From Histoplasma ohiense (Eukaryota; Ascomycota; Eurotiomycetes; Onygenales; Ajellomycetaceae): a DNA stretch of 64,000 nucleotides. The notes beneath the pieces were generated by a model. It saw nothing but the letters and a program-made list of their open reading frames with translations. It searched no databases and was not told the DNA's origin. Both the position numbers and the translations under genes were made by a program. Positions 33,729 to 46,589 of this stretch are shown here, piece by piece (within the stretch, counting starts at the first letter, position 1; each line of letters starts with the position of its first letter). The DNA is taken from the NCBI GenBank assembly GCA_017607445.1, contig JAEVHH010000001.1, forward strand, positions 5,518,001 through 5,582,000, written 5' to 3'.

Positions 33729-35573
33729 CTATTGCTCCGAAACTGCCACCGCCACTGCCACCGCTGCACCGAAAAGGGCGCTCTCATTCGCTCTCTCGAG
33801 AGTGATGGATGGCGACGTTACTACTGAGGTCATCACTTTCTGAGAGGGTGATGTCGCGCCAGACTCCGGTGGTGGGGAGATGGGGCGAGAGGGCCATGAT
33901 GGATCGCGTTCTAGCGTCAGATCGTTGAGGTATTGTTGGCACTGATCGTAGAAGCCGGGGTATTTGTTGATGACGGAGCCATCACAGGCAATCGTTACAT
34001 TTTGTGTGCTGTAGTCGATTGTTGGCGCGATAGTAGTGCTGATTGTTGTGGCGGTGGCGGTAGTAGTAGTTGTGGCGGTAGTGGCGGTAGTGGCGGTAGT
34101 GGCGGTGTTGTTGGTTGGATTCTTGTTCAGGTCGTCTGACAACTCCGGATTGTCATTGCCATGGTTGTTGTCATTAGGTGAAGAGGAGGATATGACGGAA
34201 TCTGGAGTTGACGGGAGAGGGGCCGCTTCGCTCGAGTTTCGCAGACACCACAGCGCATGGATGGATGCGGCAAGATAGGCGGATGCTCTCCGTGTGACGA
34301 AAGTGCATACTTGTTGAAGGAATTGGAGGTCCGCCGGAGAGGGAGCAGCGACAAAGGAGTGGTGTTTTTGGAGATACGCGGATGAAGAAGTCAGCGAGGG
34401 GCTGGTGTCATCTTGAATGTGCGCGGCGATGCTGGTGTCGAATGTGTATGGGGATCGCATAGATTCCGGAAGGGAACCGCCAAACAAGCCTCCCTTCTTG
34501 ACCGCTTCGACAATGATGAGACGAACGATCTCGCCGAGATATCGTCCTGTGCACATGTATTCCAGCGGCTGGTAATCAGGCCTCAGATGTGTCTGGTTCA
34601 GAATATCATCCCATCTGGTGGTCGGCAAAACCCCACCACCGCCAAACATGCTGAGCTCTGTGTTGACGATGACGTGATCCGCCTGAGCAAACCATTCAGC
34701 TGGTCGGGTTCCAAACTTGTCGATCCCTATCGCATGGACCGGGTAGTGGATGGCGGCATTGGTACCAGTACCCAATATCAGGGAAACTCGCGTGGAAGGG
34801 TCCTCGTATGCCCGCGAGAGGAGGGTGGAAGAGCTATCATTCACGATCGCGTCGATCCGAACATTAAGATTCCGCTCCCTGCAGGCCTCTGTGATCAACT
34901 CGCTCAAGTCGTCACCCACCGTTCCGTTGGAACACCGGAATCCTTTCCCCATGGCAATGACACGCCCACTACGTATCGAAGTCTGGTCAATTGGGAACGA
35001 CCACGATAGTCCTATTGGAAGGGGCATCGAGTCCATGCCATACTTCTCCTCGCCGCGGCTCAACATCTCTTCGATCTTCTCCGCCATCCATGCGAAGAAC
35101 GCCTTGCCCTCGAGCAACTTCACGGTCTCGTCGATCATCGACGAGACCATACGGACAATCCTCATCTTCCCACCTCCCGAAAGTTCCACGAGCGCGACTC
35201 GAAACGTTGATCCTCCGAGGTCCATGGCAAGGTATGTGCCGCTCTCCTTGCCCGTGGGTAGGGTATGGTTGAACGACGGTAGCATACAGACCGGACTAGT
35301 CTTGGCGCATATGTCGATCTGCGCGCGGATCTTCTTCGACATGGACAGCAGGTTGGACACGTTCAGGTGGCCTGTGAACAGGCGCTCGACCTCTTGCGAT
35401 AAGTCATCCAGCGTCCGTCGACGCCGTTTGGAGGAATTGGACAATGAATCCTGCCTCGAGTCGGATGATTCCCCTAGCTGCGAAGGAAACATCATCATGC
35501 GCTTCAGGAGCGTCATGATGTTGCGGAAGAAGGCCCGCATGCGGCGGTTCACCCTTGCGATTGTGCCTGCCAT
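33729..35573 (-). CDS. Atypical hexokinase (HxkC/XprF or GlcNAc-kinase type)
   Basis: A 614-residue single exon, longer than a classical hexokinase (about 490) because of a basic N-terminal extension with a short hydrophobic stretch (FFRNIMTLLKRMMMF) and a low-complexity Thr/Ala/Asn insert at about residues 470-510 (TTATTATT). Hexokinase landmarks: LAMDLGGSTFRVALVEL (phosphate 1), LSWSFPIDQ, the sugar-binding and catalytic-Asp loop IVNDSSSTLLSRAY (about residue 243), LGTGTNAA (phosphate 2), NTELSMFGGG. Classical enzymes have NDTTGT and GTGCN, so the loops are altered while the catalytic Asp stays. Known relatives: XprF/HxkC, a regulator of starvation-induced proteases in Aspergillus, and fungal GlcNAc kinases. 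The neighbourhood (NDT80 factor, GH3, deaminase) favours a GlcNAc-related role. That is inference. Confidence 0.85.
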   Translation of the reverse strand: MAGTIARVNRRMRAFFRNIMTLLKRMMMFPSQLGESSDSRQDSLSNSSKRRRRTLDDLSQEVERLFTGHLNVSNLLSMSKKIRAQIDICAKTSPVCMLPSFNHTLPTGKESGTYLAMDLGGSTFRVALVELSGGGKMRIVRMVSSMIDETVKLLEGKAFFAWMAEKIEEMLSRGEEKYGMDSMPLPIGLSWSFPIDQTSIRSGRVIAMGKGFRCSNGTVGDDLSELITEACRERNLNVRIDAIVNDSSSTLLSRAYEDPSTRVSLILGTGTNAAIHYPVHAIGIDKFGTRPAEWFAQADHVIVNTELSMFGGGGVLPTTRWDDILNQTHLRPDYQPLEYMCTGRYLGEIVRLIIVEAVKKGGLFGGSLPESMRSPYTFDTSIAAHIQDDTSPSLTSSSAYLQKHHSFVAAPSPADLQFLQQVCTFVTRRASAYLAASIHALWCLRNSSEAAPLPSTPDSVISSSSPNDNNHGNDNPELSDDLNKNPTNNTATTATTATTATTTTTATATTISTTIAPTIDYSTQNVTIACDGSVINKYPGFYDQCQQYLNDLTLERDPSWPSRPISPPPESGATSPSQKVMTSVVTSPSITLERANESALFGAAVAVAVAVSEQ

Positions 35574-37161
35574 TGCGAGATGAAATGGGTATAGTGGTAG
35601 GCTCTCAAAATGGCAGTCCTGTGGGCTGAGGGGAGTGAGGCGGCGTTGTTGTTGTTGGTGTTGTTGTTGTGGTTGTTGAAGATGATAGATGGCTGATCAG
35701 GTGGCGCGGCGTGTATATGATTTTATTTATATACAGGTCAAGAAAAAGCTGTATAAAGGAAAGGATTTCTGAAACGCCACGATGAAACGCTCAGATACAG
35801 CTCATAGATAAAACAAAACAGTTTTTAATCACTCAGCCACATTTTCTGCCCTCGGGACCAGCGTATGAAATTTTGGTAGCTGTAAGTAGATAGATAATAT
35901 ATGAATGAACGGCTGTTGTGGTGGTGAGAGGTGGACGACAGCCCAACCGTGGATGATTGTTTATGCTTTTGAGAGTGACTCAAGCAACAAACAACAACAC
36001 TTGCGCAACGCGGAGGACGAGTGAATCGGGGCGCGGGGCGCGGGGGGAGAGGGGAGGGAAGAGGGGTTGTAGTATTATTAAATGAGAGCGGCGAGAAACG
36101 CGGGACAAGTTACGAGAAGCTCCAACTTATGCGTAAGCCGTCGCGGTGGTGGTTTATCAATCAAACCAGGGGGAAGACGGAGAGACTCGCAGATATATAA
36201 CTTGTCGCAACGCCAGAACGAAACCACAGAGGGTCCAGATGTATCTGCAACCATCCAGCGGCAGCCTTTCGGGCGGGAGAAACTAGGTACCTGATACTTC
36301 GCGGAAAGGAAAAATCCCGGACAGTCCCTTTTCAAGCTTTCGCGAATGATTTGCGCAGGGACCTGAGTTACGTCTCTGTGTCCTGTTTTTGGAGAGAAAG
36401 AAGAGGGAAAAGAAAGAAAATTGAAAAATGAGAAAACAAAACAATAAAAAAACATACACACGAAAAAAGGGCAACAGCAATTAAAGCCAGCAACCTCCGT
36501 CGAGTGCGACAGTGTGAAGTCGGATTTCGTGGACGGTCCAAAGAAGGACCGAAAGGCAGCGTTGCAGGCGCTACTATGATGTCTTTCTCTCTCTGTGTCA
36601 ACCCTCTAGTTCCTCTTGCGTTTCGAGTAAGAGTTAATATTATGATGGAGGCCAGTCTTTCTCGCTCAGTCGCTCGCTGACTCTCTTCCGGAATTCACCT
36701 TTCCTGCTTGGCGCTGGGCCTGTTTCTGTTTCGATGTCGCCCTTTCGTCTCCTCCGTGCTGCGGATGTAATTGTTGCACCCCCTCCCCCCCGCGCGCAGG
36801 AACAAAATGAACAACCCCCAACAATACAAGATGACTTTTGGCTGGGCAATCCCTTGAGCGCCGGGATGCTCGCCGGAGTATCCACCCTCAAGGTGATCGG
36901 GAGGCGGGAGGGTTACTGAATTGGGTCACGTAGAGTCTCAGATCGCATGGAACAAGGAAAAGAACGTGGGCCAGTTACGCAAAAATAAAAAACAAAAGAA
37001 AGGATCGGGGGAAATCAAAAAAAGTAAAAAAGTAAAAAGTAAAAATAAAAAATAAAAAGCAGAAGAAAATTGAAAAATAGAAAAAAAGAAACCAAAAATA
37101 GAAAATTGAAAAATCGAGAATAGGAATAAAGAATACGGAGTACAAAAAATCGAGTGAGTTC

Positions 37162-37162
37162 T

Positions 37163-37193
<31 letters not shown>

Positions 37194-37199
37194 ACACAC
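37162..37199. repeat. (CA)n microsatellite
   Basis: About 18 CA units with one interruption. Confidence 0.9.
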
Positions 37200-37811
37200 C
37201 CCTCACTGAAGAAGATTGACGAGTGGAAGGCCAGGTTTAAGTTCGGCAAACCCGGAGGGTCGTGTTGTGCTGTGTCTGGCAGCTGGCGGCGAGCGAGCGA
37301 GCGAGTGGTACCTGGGAGTGAAACGATGCACGCTCCCCCAGGCAGATGGAGGCGGGGCAGGGAAGAACAGGCCTGGCAGCTTGGAGGAAGGGTAGTGGCC
37401 AGGCGAACGTGTTTCAACGAGGGTCCGTCGAGGGATCGCAGCTTCGCAGGGCAGTTGGTGAGCAGCTGGTGAGCAGCTGTTGCGCAGGCTAGTCAGCTAG
37501 CTAGCTCGCTCGCTCGTGGGGGAGGATGACAGCGAATTCAAGTTCTCATCGTCGATTGGGAAGAGGAAACATGGCAGTAGAGTCAACCCACAAGCAGCTG
37601 TCTCCGCGCCACTTGCCGCTGGCCGTGGATCTGCTGCCATGGAGTGGCTGTGGCCAAGCGCAACAGAGTCCTGCGGCGGCGGCGGGGTGGAGTGGAGTTG
37701 AGTTAGAGTCGAAGCAAAGGTAACATCCAGAGTGGAAATCAAGGTTGACTTCCGGCCGAAATTGTAGCGAGAGCTGGAGCTGGTTGCTTGGAAGCTGGTT
37801 GCTGGACCCAA

Positions 37812-37880
37812 GTGTCCAATGTCCTCCAATGTCCTCCAATGTCCAATGTCCAATGTCCAATGTCCAATGTCAGTGTCAGT
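37812..37880. repeat. TCCAATG minisatellite
   Basis: Seven to eight copies of a TCCAATG(TCC) unit with 7- and 10-bp variants, ending in GTCAGTGTCAGTG. Confidence 0.9.
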
Positions 37881-40553
37881 GCCGCAGTGTCCAAGGCCAG
37901 ATTCACGCCCGCAAGCCTGGCGCTGATCGCGTGCCTGCTGGGGGGCAGTTGCCGGGACTTGTTGCTGCTGCACAATGCCCAGTCCCCAGCGTGCACACCG
38001 GCCCCGCCACAGCCGCTGCAGCCCCCGGGCGATGACACCCCTGTGGGGGGGGGGGATGATGGGGGCACGCCCTGCTGTAACCCTGGCCGGGTATCCAGGT
38101 ATTCCAGGTATTCCAGGCGTTTCAGGCGTTCAGGCGTTTCAGTTGGCCATCCGTGGATACGTCCCAAAAACAGGCTGGTACGCGGTATTCGCAAGACCAC
38201 TAGGGGTATCGATCGGACACCAGCGTATCAACCAGCGTCCCTCGCCGTATCGCGGTCTCTGGCATCGCCCTCGAGGGTCAGTAATATCGCACAGACCAAG
38301 GGCCTGGAAGCTTGTGTATTGTGTATTGTTTCCCAAATGCTTGAACCACTGCTTACTAAGGCGGTTTTCGGCTCCAGTTAGTTATCCTTATCCTCTCCTT
38401 CTCTCCAGGTCTTTACTACCACTACTCTCATCTCTCCTTCTCGTCAATCAATCAATGAGGCCAGCATTGATCTCAGATTCTCTTCTTCCCTCTTCTCCAC
38501 TGGCCATTTCGTTCAAAGGCTAACTAAAGAGAGCCGAGCCTCCCCCTTTTTCCGCCTCTAATATAACTAACTTAGTTAACGAGTTACGATGAAAAAGTTC
38601 CTGCTGATGTAACGTTGCTCCCTGCCAACCCTCCTGGGCGTGAGTTGTGTGCAACCCTGCTGTGTGACCGCTCGTCACTGGTCAGTCAAGTCGCCCTTTT
38701 TAATTTCGGCGGTTGACGCTGACCTCGCCAGAGTGGCCACTCCCACTGCACTTGCACTCTTTTCTTCTCTGCGATGTGCGTGCTTGGCGTGGAGTGGTGG
38801 TTAGTTCGTAGGTCTAAAATCTTTGTTTGAGTTCATGGCAATGGATTTTCTTTTTTTTTTTCTTTTTCTTTTTTTCTTTTTCTTTTTTTCTTTTTCCATT
38901 CTTCTTGCTTTTTATTTTTATTGGCGCAATTGAAACAAAAAAAAAAAGATATTTTCATAGAGTTTAATTAAACCAGGATTGAAGAATCAAATTACCATCT
39001 CAAAGGAAGATCCAAGATCTCATCAGAACCCTATTCAACATCATCAACTGGCCAGCACGACTACTTAACTTCTGTCGAACCACCTAATCCTCATACCCCG
39101 GCGTCCTTCTCGGGGGAGCCTTCCGGGGTTCTTACCGTTAAACTGACATCCAAGCTTTCAGGATTCGATGTTATTGCTTCTTTGCATATGCAGCATCTAT
39201 ACTACTATAATCAGTCGATCACTCACCCAACTATGTATTTGTTCAGCAATGCCATTATCAGCACAATGTACGGAGTAGACAACTTTTCTTTCTTTTCTTT
39301 TCTTTTTTTTTTTTTTAAAAAATCAAAATTTAAGTCGTCTTCATTAAGCCCTTTAGTGGTTAAGTATAGTTATTCAACTTGATTAGTTAGGCGTTGACAA
39401 TTAACTATCTATTTTCTGTAGTTAACTAACTATTCAAACATACATCCTATCTTCCTTATTTAGAGTTGTTTATTGGTTTAATATCCAATGCCATTTTCTT
39501 TCTCATAAGGACCTGTTATACAGTGAGCTTATACTACACTTTGTATGTACTGTACATACAAAAAATATGCAATTGCCATGCAGTTGATACTAATAACATT
39601 GAGAGAGGCCTTGATTTTTTTTTCCCCTTCAAGGTTCTAATCTTGTAGAGCTACCAACGCAAGCAAGCGTCTCTTAGTGTGAGTTGACTGTAGTCCATAG
39701 TTCCATCGTTCCCCCTTTTCTATCTTCAGAGGATAAATTAGATTCAGGTGATTCTTGGCCAAAGATTCATACATACTAACTGATAGTTAACTATTAGTTA
39801 ACTGTCCACTTATTCTCAATGGTTTTCCCTTCCAACCTTTCAGGGGGAGTTTTATTGTGCTTTGAATGGATATAGTTAATATATTCACACCACCAAAGGT
39901 CCTTGCTGTAAAATAACTCCTCTGAGATTCCCCATTATTTTCAAATTTTTCTTTTCCTTTGAATCAAGCGAGCACACAAAGCCTGGCAGTGCCCGGTCAT
40001 CGCCTGAGCTGTCAATACTGGAACTATCCAATAATCCCTGCCTTCATTGGTGGTTGGAGGTTATGCGGCTTCACGTCTAACTTTACAGGCCTCAGCTCCT
40101 GGCACAAGATCGATTCTATCCTCACCAGGCTGCGGCTGGTGGTCTGTCTCGCCTCAAGACAGCAGTCACAGCAACAGAAACAGCAGGAGGGGAAAGCAAA
40201 CTACCCGATTTTAGCCCTCTCGAGACATTTTCCAACTGTATCTCCCGGTTTCCACCGCTGGTTCGACGCCTCATATATCCCGATAACCTTTTCTTGTCTT
40301 GTCTTGTCTTGGTGGGTAGGTGATTCTCTCGTCTCACCTCGCCGACTACTGTGGCATCCCTCATGGACCGACCTAGAGAGATATGCGTAGCCGTCCTGGA
40401 GACAGGAAGATGCATGCATCTTAGGCAAGGCAAGGCATGGTTGGTTTGACAAACACCTTTTCTGACCCTCCGACGACCTTTCCCGAAGGCAGATTTTTCA
40501 GTTGTCCTGGCTTGTCCGGATTACCAATGCCAAAGTCTTAACTCTTGGGGGCC

Positions 40554-40554
<1 letters not shown>

Positions 40555-40577
<23 letters not shown>
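40555..40577. repeat. (TA)n microsatellite
   Basis: About 11 TA units. Confidence 0.9.
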
Positions 40578-40585
<8 letters not shown>

Positions 40586-43500
40586 ATTCGAATCTGGCTG
40601 CCTGAGCGAAGCAGGCAAGCAAGCAAGGGCGTCCGTCTTCACCCGTTCATTTTTCCCGCGATGAAAAGCCAAAAACCACACTCCCATTGCACATCCGTTT
40701 TCTGACATCGCATGGAAATTTCTCTCATGTTTTTATCTTTTTCTGTGATCGGAATGCCAGCTCCAAGGTCAAAGGTCAAGGTCGAAGCTAGAAGCATGGC
40801 TTCTCCTGAAATTCCGATTTACTTGCTTGAAATGCGCAATTGGACTGTGAATCCTCCCCCCTCCCTCCCCCTCAGAAGCAGGTTGTCGGTCCTGATCTGA
40901 GATTGCAACCCAGTGCAATGTGGACCAAGATATCAATCATATCATGGCTTTGCCCCCCCCCTAAGCAAATGATACGGCATATAAAGAGCTCGGAAGTGAG
41001 ACAAAGGACTTCGTCGTGGGATGGAGTTACTTACCATATTGTCAATAGGGGCCTCAGGCCTGAGAGAGGAACTTATGCTGGCCACCCCCTTTTCCTCCTT
41101 TGGGATTATTTATTTATTTATTTATTTATTTGATCCCGTCATTCTGGAGAAGAGATTCACAGTGCCAGCAAATTCGTTATTCAATCACTATTCCAATTTG
41201 TCGGTGATGGCATATCACTTGTTGGAATCATATTCGTGCGTTGTGACATGACCTACTATATATCTCCTCCTTCTGCTGCTTGTTTCTTGACCCTGTGAGC
41301 TCCTTCAGTGAGCTGGAGGTACAACAGCTGATTTCCCTTTTTTTCAACAATCTCTCATTTCATGTCAAATGCTGTTGGGCTCTCACTCACCTACCCACAC
41401 ACACACACTTCCCCCAGAGACAGCGAACGTTAGAAAGGACTTTGCGTGCCCTCCTCCCTCCCGCCGCTCTCCATCCAATCCAATCTCTGTTGACCTTATC
41501 ACTAAGGTTACAAGAGTTTTTTTTTTTTTTTCCCCTTAATCCCCAGTGTCTCAAATTTGCACGGAGATGATGGCCCATTTGCCAAAGCGGCAAGGCCACT
41601 GAGTGAGTGGGTGAGTTTGGCATTCGCTCTACGAACTCAGTCAGAAAGCTGCTCATGGACATCTAGATTCTAATCGGAAGCCCCTGAGGCTGCTGCCTTC
41701 TACCAACACCATTGCAGTCTTGTTTTCTTTTCGTTTGTTTTTTCTTTTTTTCTTTCTTTCTTTCTTTCTTTCTTTCTTTTTTTTTTTTGCTCTCCTGCAG
41801 AAATTTCGCAAAGGGTGTTACTTTCCTCCCAGCAGTGGTCGAATCAGACAAGCTGAAGAGAAAGAAGTCAAAACCTCAACGCATTTTCGTTATATCTATT
41901 TTAAATATCAACCACTTTTATTAGCCCCCTTCTTTTCCCGTCAACCTTTTTGGCCAAACAACGAGCAGCAACAGCCGCGAAGTGTGATGGGGGCGTTTAT
42001 ATGAGATGGAGGCGAGAGAGACTCCACCATTTTCACCATGACATCAAGATACCGCAGATTTCTGCCAAAAATGCCTGGTTATAGGGTACGCGGCGGATTT
42101 CATTTGAGAACGGTTTTTACCGTTCCTCTTTCCCCCCTGTCCTTTGTTTATTTTTGGAACATGCAGGAAAAGCCACCATGACCAACCACTATAAGCCGGA
42201 ACTTTACGAAGTAGTTTTAACTGGACCTATTATGTTCCCGCCCGAGACAGCTTTGAAACGGCTGGAGGGCGCGTCAAGTTAGCTCAACTGGCTGACTGGC
42301 TGGCAGTTTCGAAACGTCTGGAGGCTAGGCTAGCCAAGCTTCCCAGCTTCTATGTGATCGGCGCAAGGAGGAAAAAAAAAAAAAAAAAAAAAAGAAACGA
42401 AGAGAGAAGGAGAAGGAGAAGGAGAAGCGAAAGAAGGCCATTTGTGTTTTCTTTTTTTCGGGGTGTTTTTTTTTTTTTTTTTTTTTTTTTTTTCGGTTTC
42501 GTTTCCCCCCACCCCCAACATCTACGCTTGAATGGGAGTTTGGAAAGAATATTCCTTGTTTTTCCCCCCTTCTACATCCGCCCAGTGGAATAGTGGAATC
42601 AATCAAAGACTTTCATCCAACTTTCTTGGGGATGGAGCGGCTTCTCTCCCCCACAGACAGACTGCTGCTTGCTGCTCTTTTAAGTTTCATTTCTCAGTTC
42701 TGTCCGGGAACCGCTCGCTTGCCCGGATCCAATATTCACTATATTACTATTACCATTATTACTTTTATATATTACTGTTATTACAGGAAGTTATAGAAAA
42801 AAAAAGGCACAAAAAAAGGGTCACCTTTGCTGAAAGGCAGGGAGGGAGTTTCTTTTCTTTTTTTTTTTTTCTTTCTTTTTTTTTTCTTTTTTTCCCTCTC
42901 TTTTAGAAAAGTAATGACGTGTATATATATATATATATATATATATAACTATATATACATATAACAAAAATATAATATCTCGATAAAAATAAAAAATCCA
43001 AGGGTGGGGCGGCGGGGGAAGTAAAGTAAAGTAAAGGGCCCCGCGGGAGTTCATTATGATATAAACACCCATATAGTTGACACAAAACACAAATACCACC
43101 ATAACATGCAAGCCATTGGACCGGATTCTACGCTGTTGATGAAACATCATCGTTCATTCATTGATTCACTGATTCATTCATTTGTTCATTTGTTCATTTT
43201 TTCCAAAAAACAAAAAAAAAATTATTTATTTATTTTTTTTTTTTTTTAAATCTTTTCTCTGGTTTCAATTGGCCTGTTCAACAGGCTTTTATGTAACATA
43301 TGGATAAGATAAAATATTATATCATCTATCTTGACTCCACGGGCCGGGGAAATCCAGAATAGAGGAGAGAAGAGGGGCGAGAAAGAAGGAATATCCGGAA
43401 AGGAAAAGATTGAACGTGCTTCTAAATTTTGAGCTCTTTTTGACTGGCTCGCCCCGGTGGTTGAGGTGTTTTTGTACCCTATCAAAATCCCAAGTGCTTT

Positions 43501-44412
43501 GGAGTACTAAGATTTCATGAGCCTTGGGGCACTTTGTACCGCAAAAATCTGACCAGGAGAAGGTGGTGGGATTGGGGGTGGTTAGGGTGGGGCCGTTAAG
43601 GGGGGCACCGGAGGGGTGGAGTTTGGGTGTTGTTGCTCTCCAAGCAGAAGGACAGACAATGTTATTTTCTCACCTCCTTGCTCATCGAATCTAAGTTGAG
43701 AGGAGCTTAGTAAGTTAGGGGCAGTAGTAGTAATACTTCTGTAGCGTGTATACGGATAAGTGATGTGTGTATATTTCTTATATACTGAATCTGATACTGG
43801 TTGTTGTCTTGTTGCGAAATCTAACCCAGAGGGTGTCCAAAAAGGGGGGAACGGGTGAGGGCTCAATGTCAGAAGCGGATATATAGAAGAAGGGACGAAC
43901 AAAACAATACATCATTAGCGCAAGGGACGAGAAAAAGGAGGAGAGGGGGAAACCGTTAGATAAAATATACAAAGACAAATTCGAAGGGAGGCGAGATAGA
44001 AAGGTCAACATTACAAAATCATATACATAGGTATCCAGAATAAATAAATTAGTAAATAAAATGGGAAGAGAAACGGAGAAACAAAAAAATGTTTACAGTA
44101 GACGGGAAAGGAAAAAAGAAAATAAAAAGAAAAGAAAAAAAAATAAAAAAGCCCTACTACAGCAAAAGGACCCTAATACTTTTTTCCAACCCTTACCCAA
44201 AGGAAAAGGAAAAAAAAAAAAAAGACATTATGTTTTCCCTCCCAAAGCAGAGAGAACGGATGTGTGATGTCATTCTTTGTGAGCCTTGTGGGAAATCCAA
44301 AGTAGATAGAATTGAGGGAAAGATAAAAATGCGCTCGTAGATATTCATTCCATGCCAAAAAGAAGATATATATATAGCGTAAAAAGGGTCATATGCATGT
44401 AGATACGCCCTT

Positions 44413-46249
44413 TCAGCTCCCCTCGATGAAATATGTCCTACTACGACTCCTCGCGGCTATCGCCTTAGGATCATCCGGTAGGTGCGTATGGTGCACAACG
44501 TGCGGTCGATAAACAGCGTCGACAGGGGCTTGCCAGTCATCCAGGCCGAGCGGGAAGTACTCGTAGAGAAGATCGGCGGTTTCACTGGGATTGAGGATCT
44601 GAGATGCTAAGAGGGGCGGCTGGAGTTGATGTTGCATTTGGTTTAGGGTGGTTACGTTGCTTGAGGAATTGTGATTGTGTGTTAGAGGTTGGCGCTTTGG
44701 TTGGGCTGTAGTGCTCTTTTGTAACTTCTCGGAGGGTGAGCCGTCGATGTCCCGCCATCTATGGATGCCTGCGTTTGTCGGCATGGACATGGCAGGGGGT
44801 GTGCAGTTGGAGTCGCCAGCAGAATTGGTAGGGCTGGAGTCCTCGTCAATGAACGAGAGGTTGATTGGGCGTCCCGTGACACTGATCCGTCGCCGCTTTT
44901 CGCGATGCTGATGGACGTCTGGACTGGAGTTCGCATATGAAGTGGCGGCATCATTTACGGCACCGTTGGTGAATGTGGGTGTGGGGAGAGGCGCGGAGGG
45001 AACAGTTGCAGTCTGTGTCCATTCCGGGTAGGACGATGATGGCAGCTGCTGCTTCCTGGCATCTTGATCCTGGGGAGATTTGCTCCGTTTCGTTCCTGTC
45101 CCCTGTTGAGAGGAAGGAGCCTCGATCGTCGCCGCGCGGTTGGCGTTTGCCTGGGCATGCTTTCGTGAGGATGCGGCACTACCGCTAAGGGGAAGATCCT
45201 TGCGCGACTGGAAATTTCTGGGGCTACGGCCGCGCACGATTACAGGCCCAGAATGAGCCTCGCAAATAGAAATCTTAGCACCTGTCGACAACGTTGCGAC
45301 AATCTTCAATCTCACAACAAAATGTTGCTGCAATTCCTTCCTCCGGCCATTATTCGCAGTGGCGATACGGAACTGCAGCCTCTTCCACGCAATGGAGAAA
45401 GTAGCATAATCCGAGTCTATATCCTGACCTGCCATGATATCCAAAGGAATCGAAGGGGGCTCCTTTTCCGTCTTGTCTTCCGGCTGACCTGTGGCATTGG
45501 CTGCAGGCGTTTTCCAGGGAACAGAAATGATTTTCACGGGATTACCCTCGACTGATTCGGTTGCCGATACTGTGAGCTCCTGCGCAAGTATAGGGATCCG
45601 ATCGCCCTGCTCTGTCATGATATATCTCATTGTACGTGGCAGTGTCACTGAGCCTGTGATTTGGAAAAGATTCCGCCTGTAGCATGTTAATTCAGCCATC
45701 GGGGGCGGACCACTTGGTTTGGTCGTGGGAGAAGTGGTCCATGGCGATTCGGCAAGAAAAAACATGCCATGAAGCTGGGCGGCCATGGAGATGGAAGTTC
45801 GACGTAGCGAATAATCGAGCAGAGTAAAATTGTATATGGGTATAGAAAAGCTGAGCAGTTTGTGATTATGGTCGATGGAGGAGTCTTGTTGGGATTGCTG
45901 ATCCGACGGAAGCGTTTCGAATGGGGCTATCATCTCGGGGAAAGGGTCGTCAAAGTGGGTATTGGAAAATCGTCGTAGAGAATGCGCAGGAATCTGAGGC
46001 TGCGCATAACCAATGTCGTCACCGCTACCCAAGTACAGAGTGGTCAGTCAAGGCGCCAGCAGGGATTGAAGATGGGGTTGTTCATTAGCAAGTGGGACAA
46101 TACCTAACAAATGTTTCATGGTCGTACGCCGAATGGGAGTCTGGCATATCCAGAGAAGGCATGGCATTGAGGTAGTCCGTATTTTGCATATTGGCCATAG
46201 ACAGCGGGCTGCCTAGGTAAGGGACGGCCATGGTGTCGAAGCTCTCCAT
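44413..46249 (-). CDS. NDT80/PhoG-family transcription factor (XprG/VIB-1/RON1 type)
   Basis: Two exons, 46104-46249 and 44413-46024, joined through a 79-nt intron (GTATTG...TGGGTAG) in phase, giving 585 residues. The start MESFDTMAVPYLGSP is the first in-frame ATG. The central part (about residues 155-335) matches the NDT80/PhoG p53-like DNA-binding fold: MAELTCYRRNLFQITGSV, PSIPLDIMAGQDIDSDYATF, WKRLQFRIATANNGRRKELQ, QHFVVRLKIVATL, and the basic loop VIVRGRSPRNFQSRKD. The C-terminal half is Ser/Pro/Gln-rich and disordered with a basic patch (HREKRRRISVTGRP); the end is DPKAIAARSRSRTYF. Known relatives act in starvation protease expression (XprG, VIB-1) or GlcNAc catabolism (RON1). Linked hexokinase, GH3 and deaminase genes make a GlcNAc or starvation role plausible. 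The subclass cannot be fixed without a tree. Confidence 0.88.
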
Positions 46250-46531
46250 GTTCGGGATATCGGATAGGTGGGCTCGATGGGCAAGTCGCAACGCAGCAGT
46301 GTGAGGACCGCTGATGATTGTAGGAGTCGAGAAATCAAACCCGCATCCACAGCGGAATGGGAGGGAGATGCCAAAGAAAACAGAGGGAGGGGGGATGAAG
46401 GGAGAGAAAAGGTGGCGGCAACAAGGGGAGGGGTGGAGATGGATGGAGCGACTTCTTCCCTGTCATGCAGCGGCTTCGAGAGTGCGAGGCTTGCCAGGGC
46501 AGGTTGATGTGTGGTTCTCTGATAGTCGAAG

Positions 46532-46543
46532 GGGAGAGAGAGG

Positions 46544-46576
<33 letters not shown>

Positions 46577-46589
46577 TGTGTGTGTGTGT
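46532..46589. repeat. (GA)n(GT)n microsatellite upstream of NDT80-type gene
   Basis: GA-rich stretch followed by about 8 GT units, 280-340 bp upstream of the start codon. Confidence 0.9.

Larger units (their letters stand above)
35574..44412. other. 8.8-kb intergenic region, no convincing gene
   Basis: Rich in homopolymers and microsatellites: (CA)n 37162-37199, a CAATGTC minisatellite 37812-37880, T/CTTT tracts near 38850-38895, (TA)n 40555-40577, CTTT runs 41750-41790, A/T runs 42373-42393 and 42467-42493, (TA)n 42920-42947. Frames at 37788-38381 and 39959-40390 are open but show no domain-like or conserved-looking sequence. The half near 35580-36500 is probably leader/promoter of the hexokinase gene. 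The 43200-44412 part is the 3' flank of the NDT80 gene. Confidence 0.5.

Noticed and set aside
34750..35583. 277-codon plus-strand frame
   Set aside because: It is entirely antisense to the hexokinase coding exon and has no domain-like sequence of its own.
37788..38381. 197-codon plus-strand frame
   Set aside because: It starts in a minisatellite and overlaps similar open frames on both strands; looks like GC-rich non-coding sequence.
39959..40390. 143-codon plus-strand frame
   Set aside because: No domain, no promoter or splice context, Gln run from simple repeat; likely chance.
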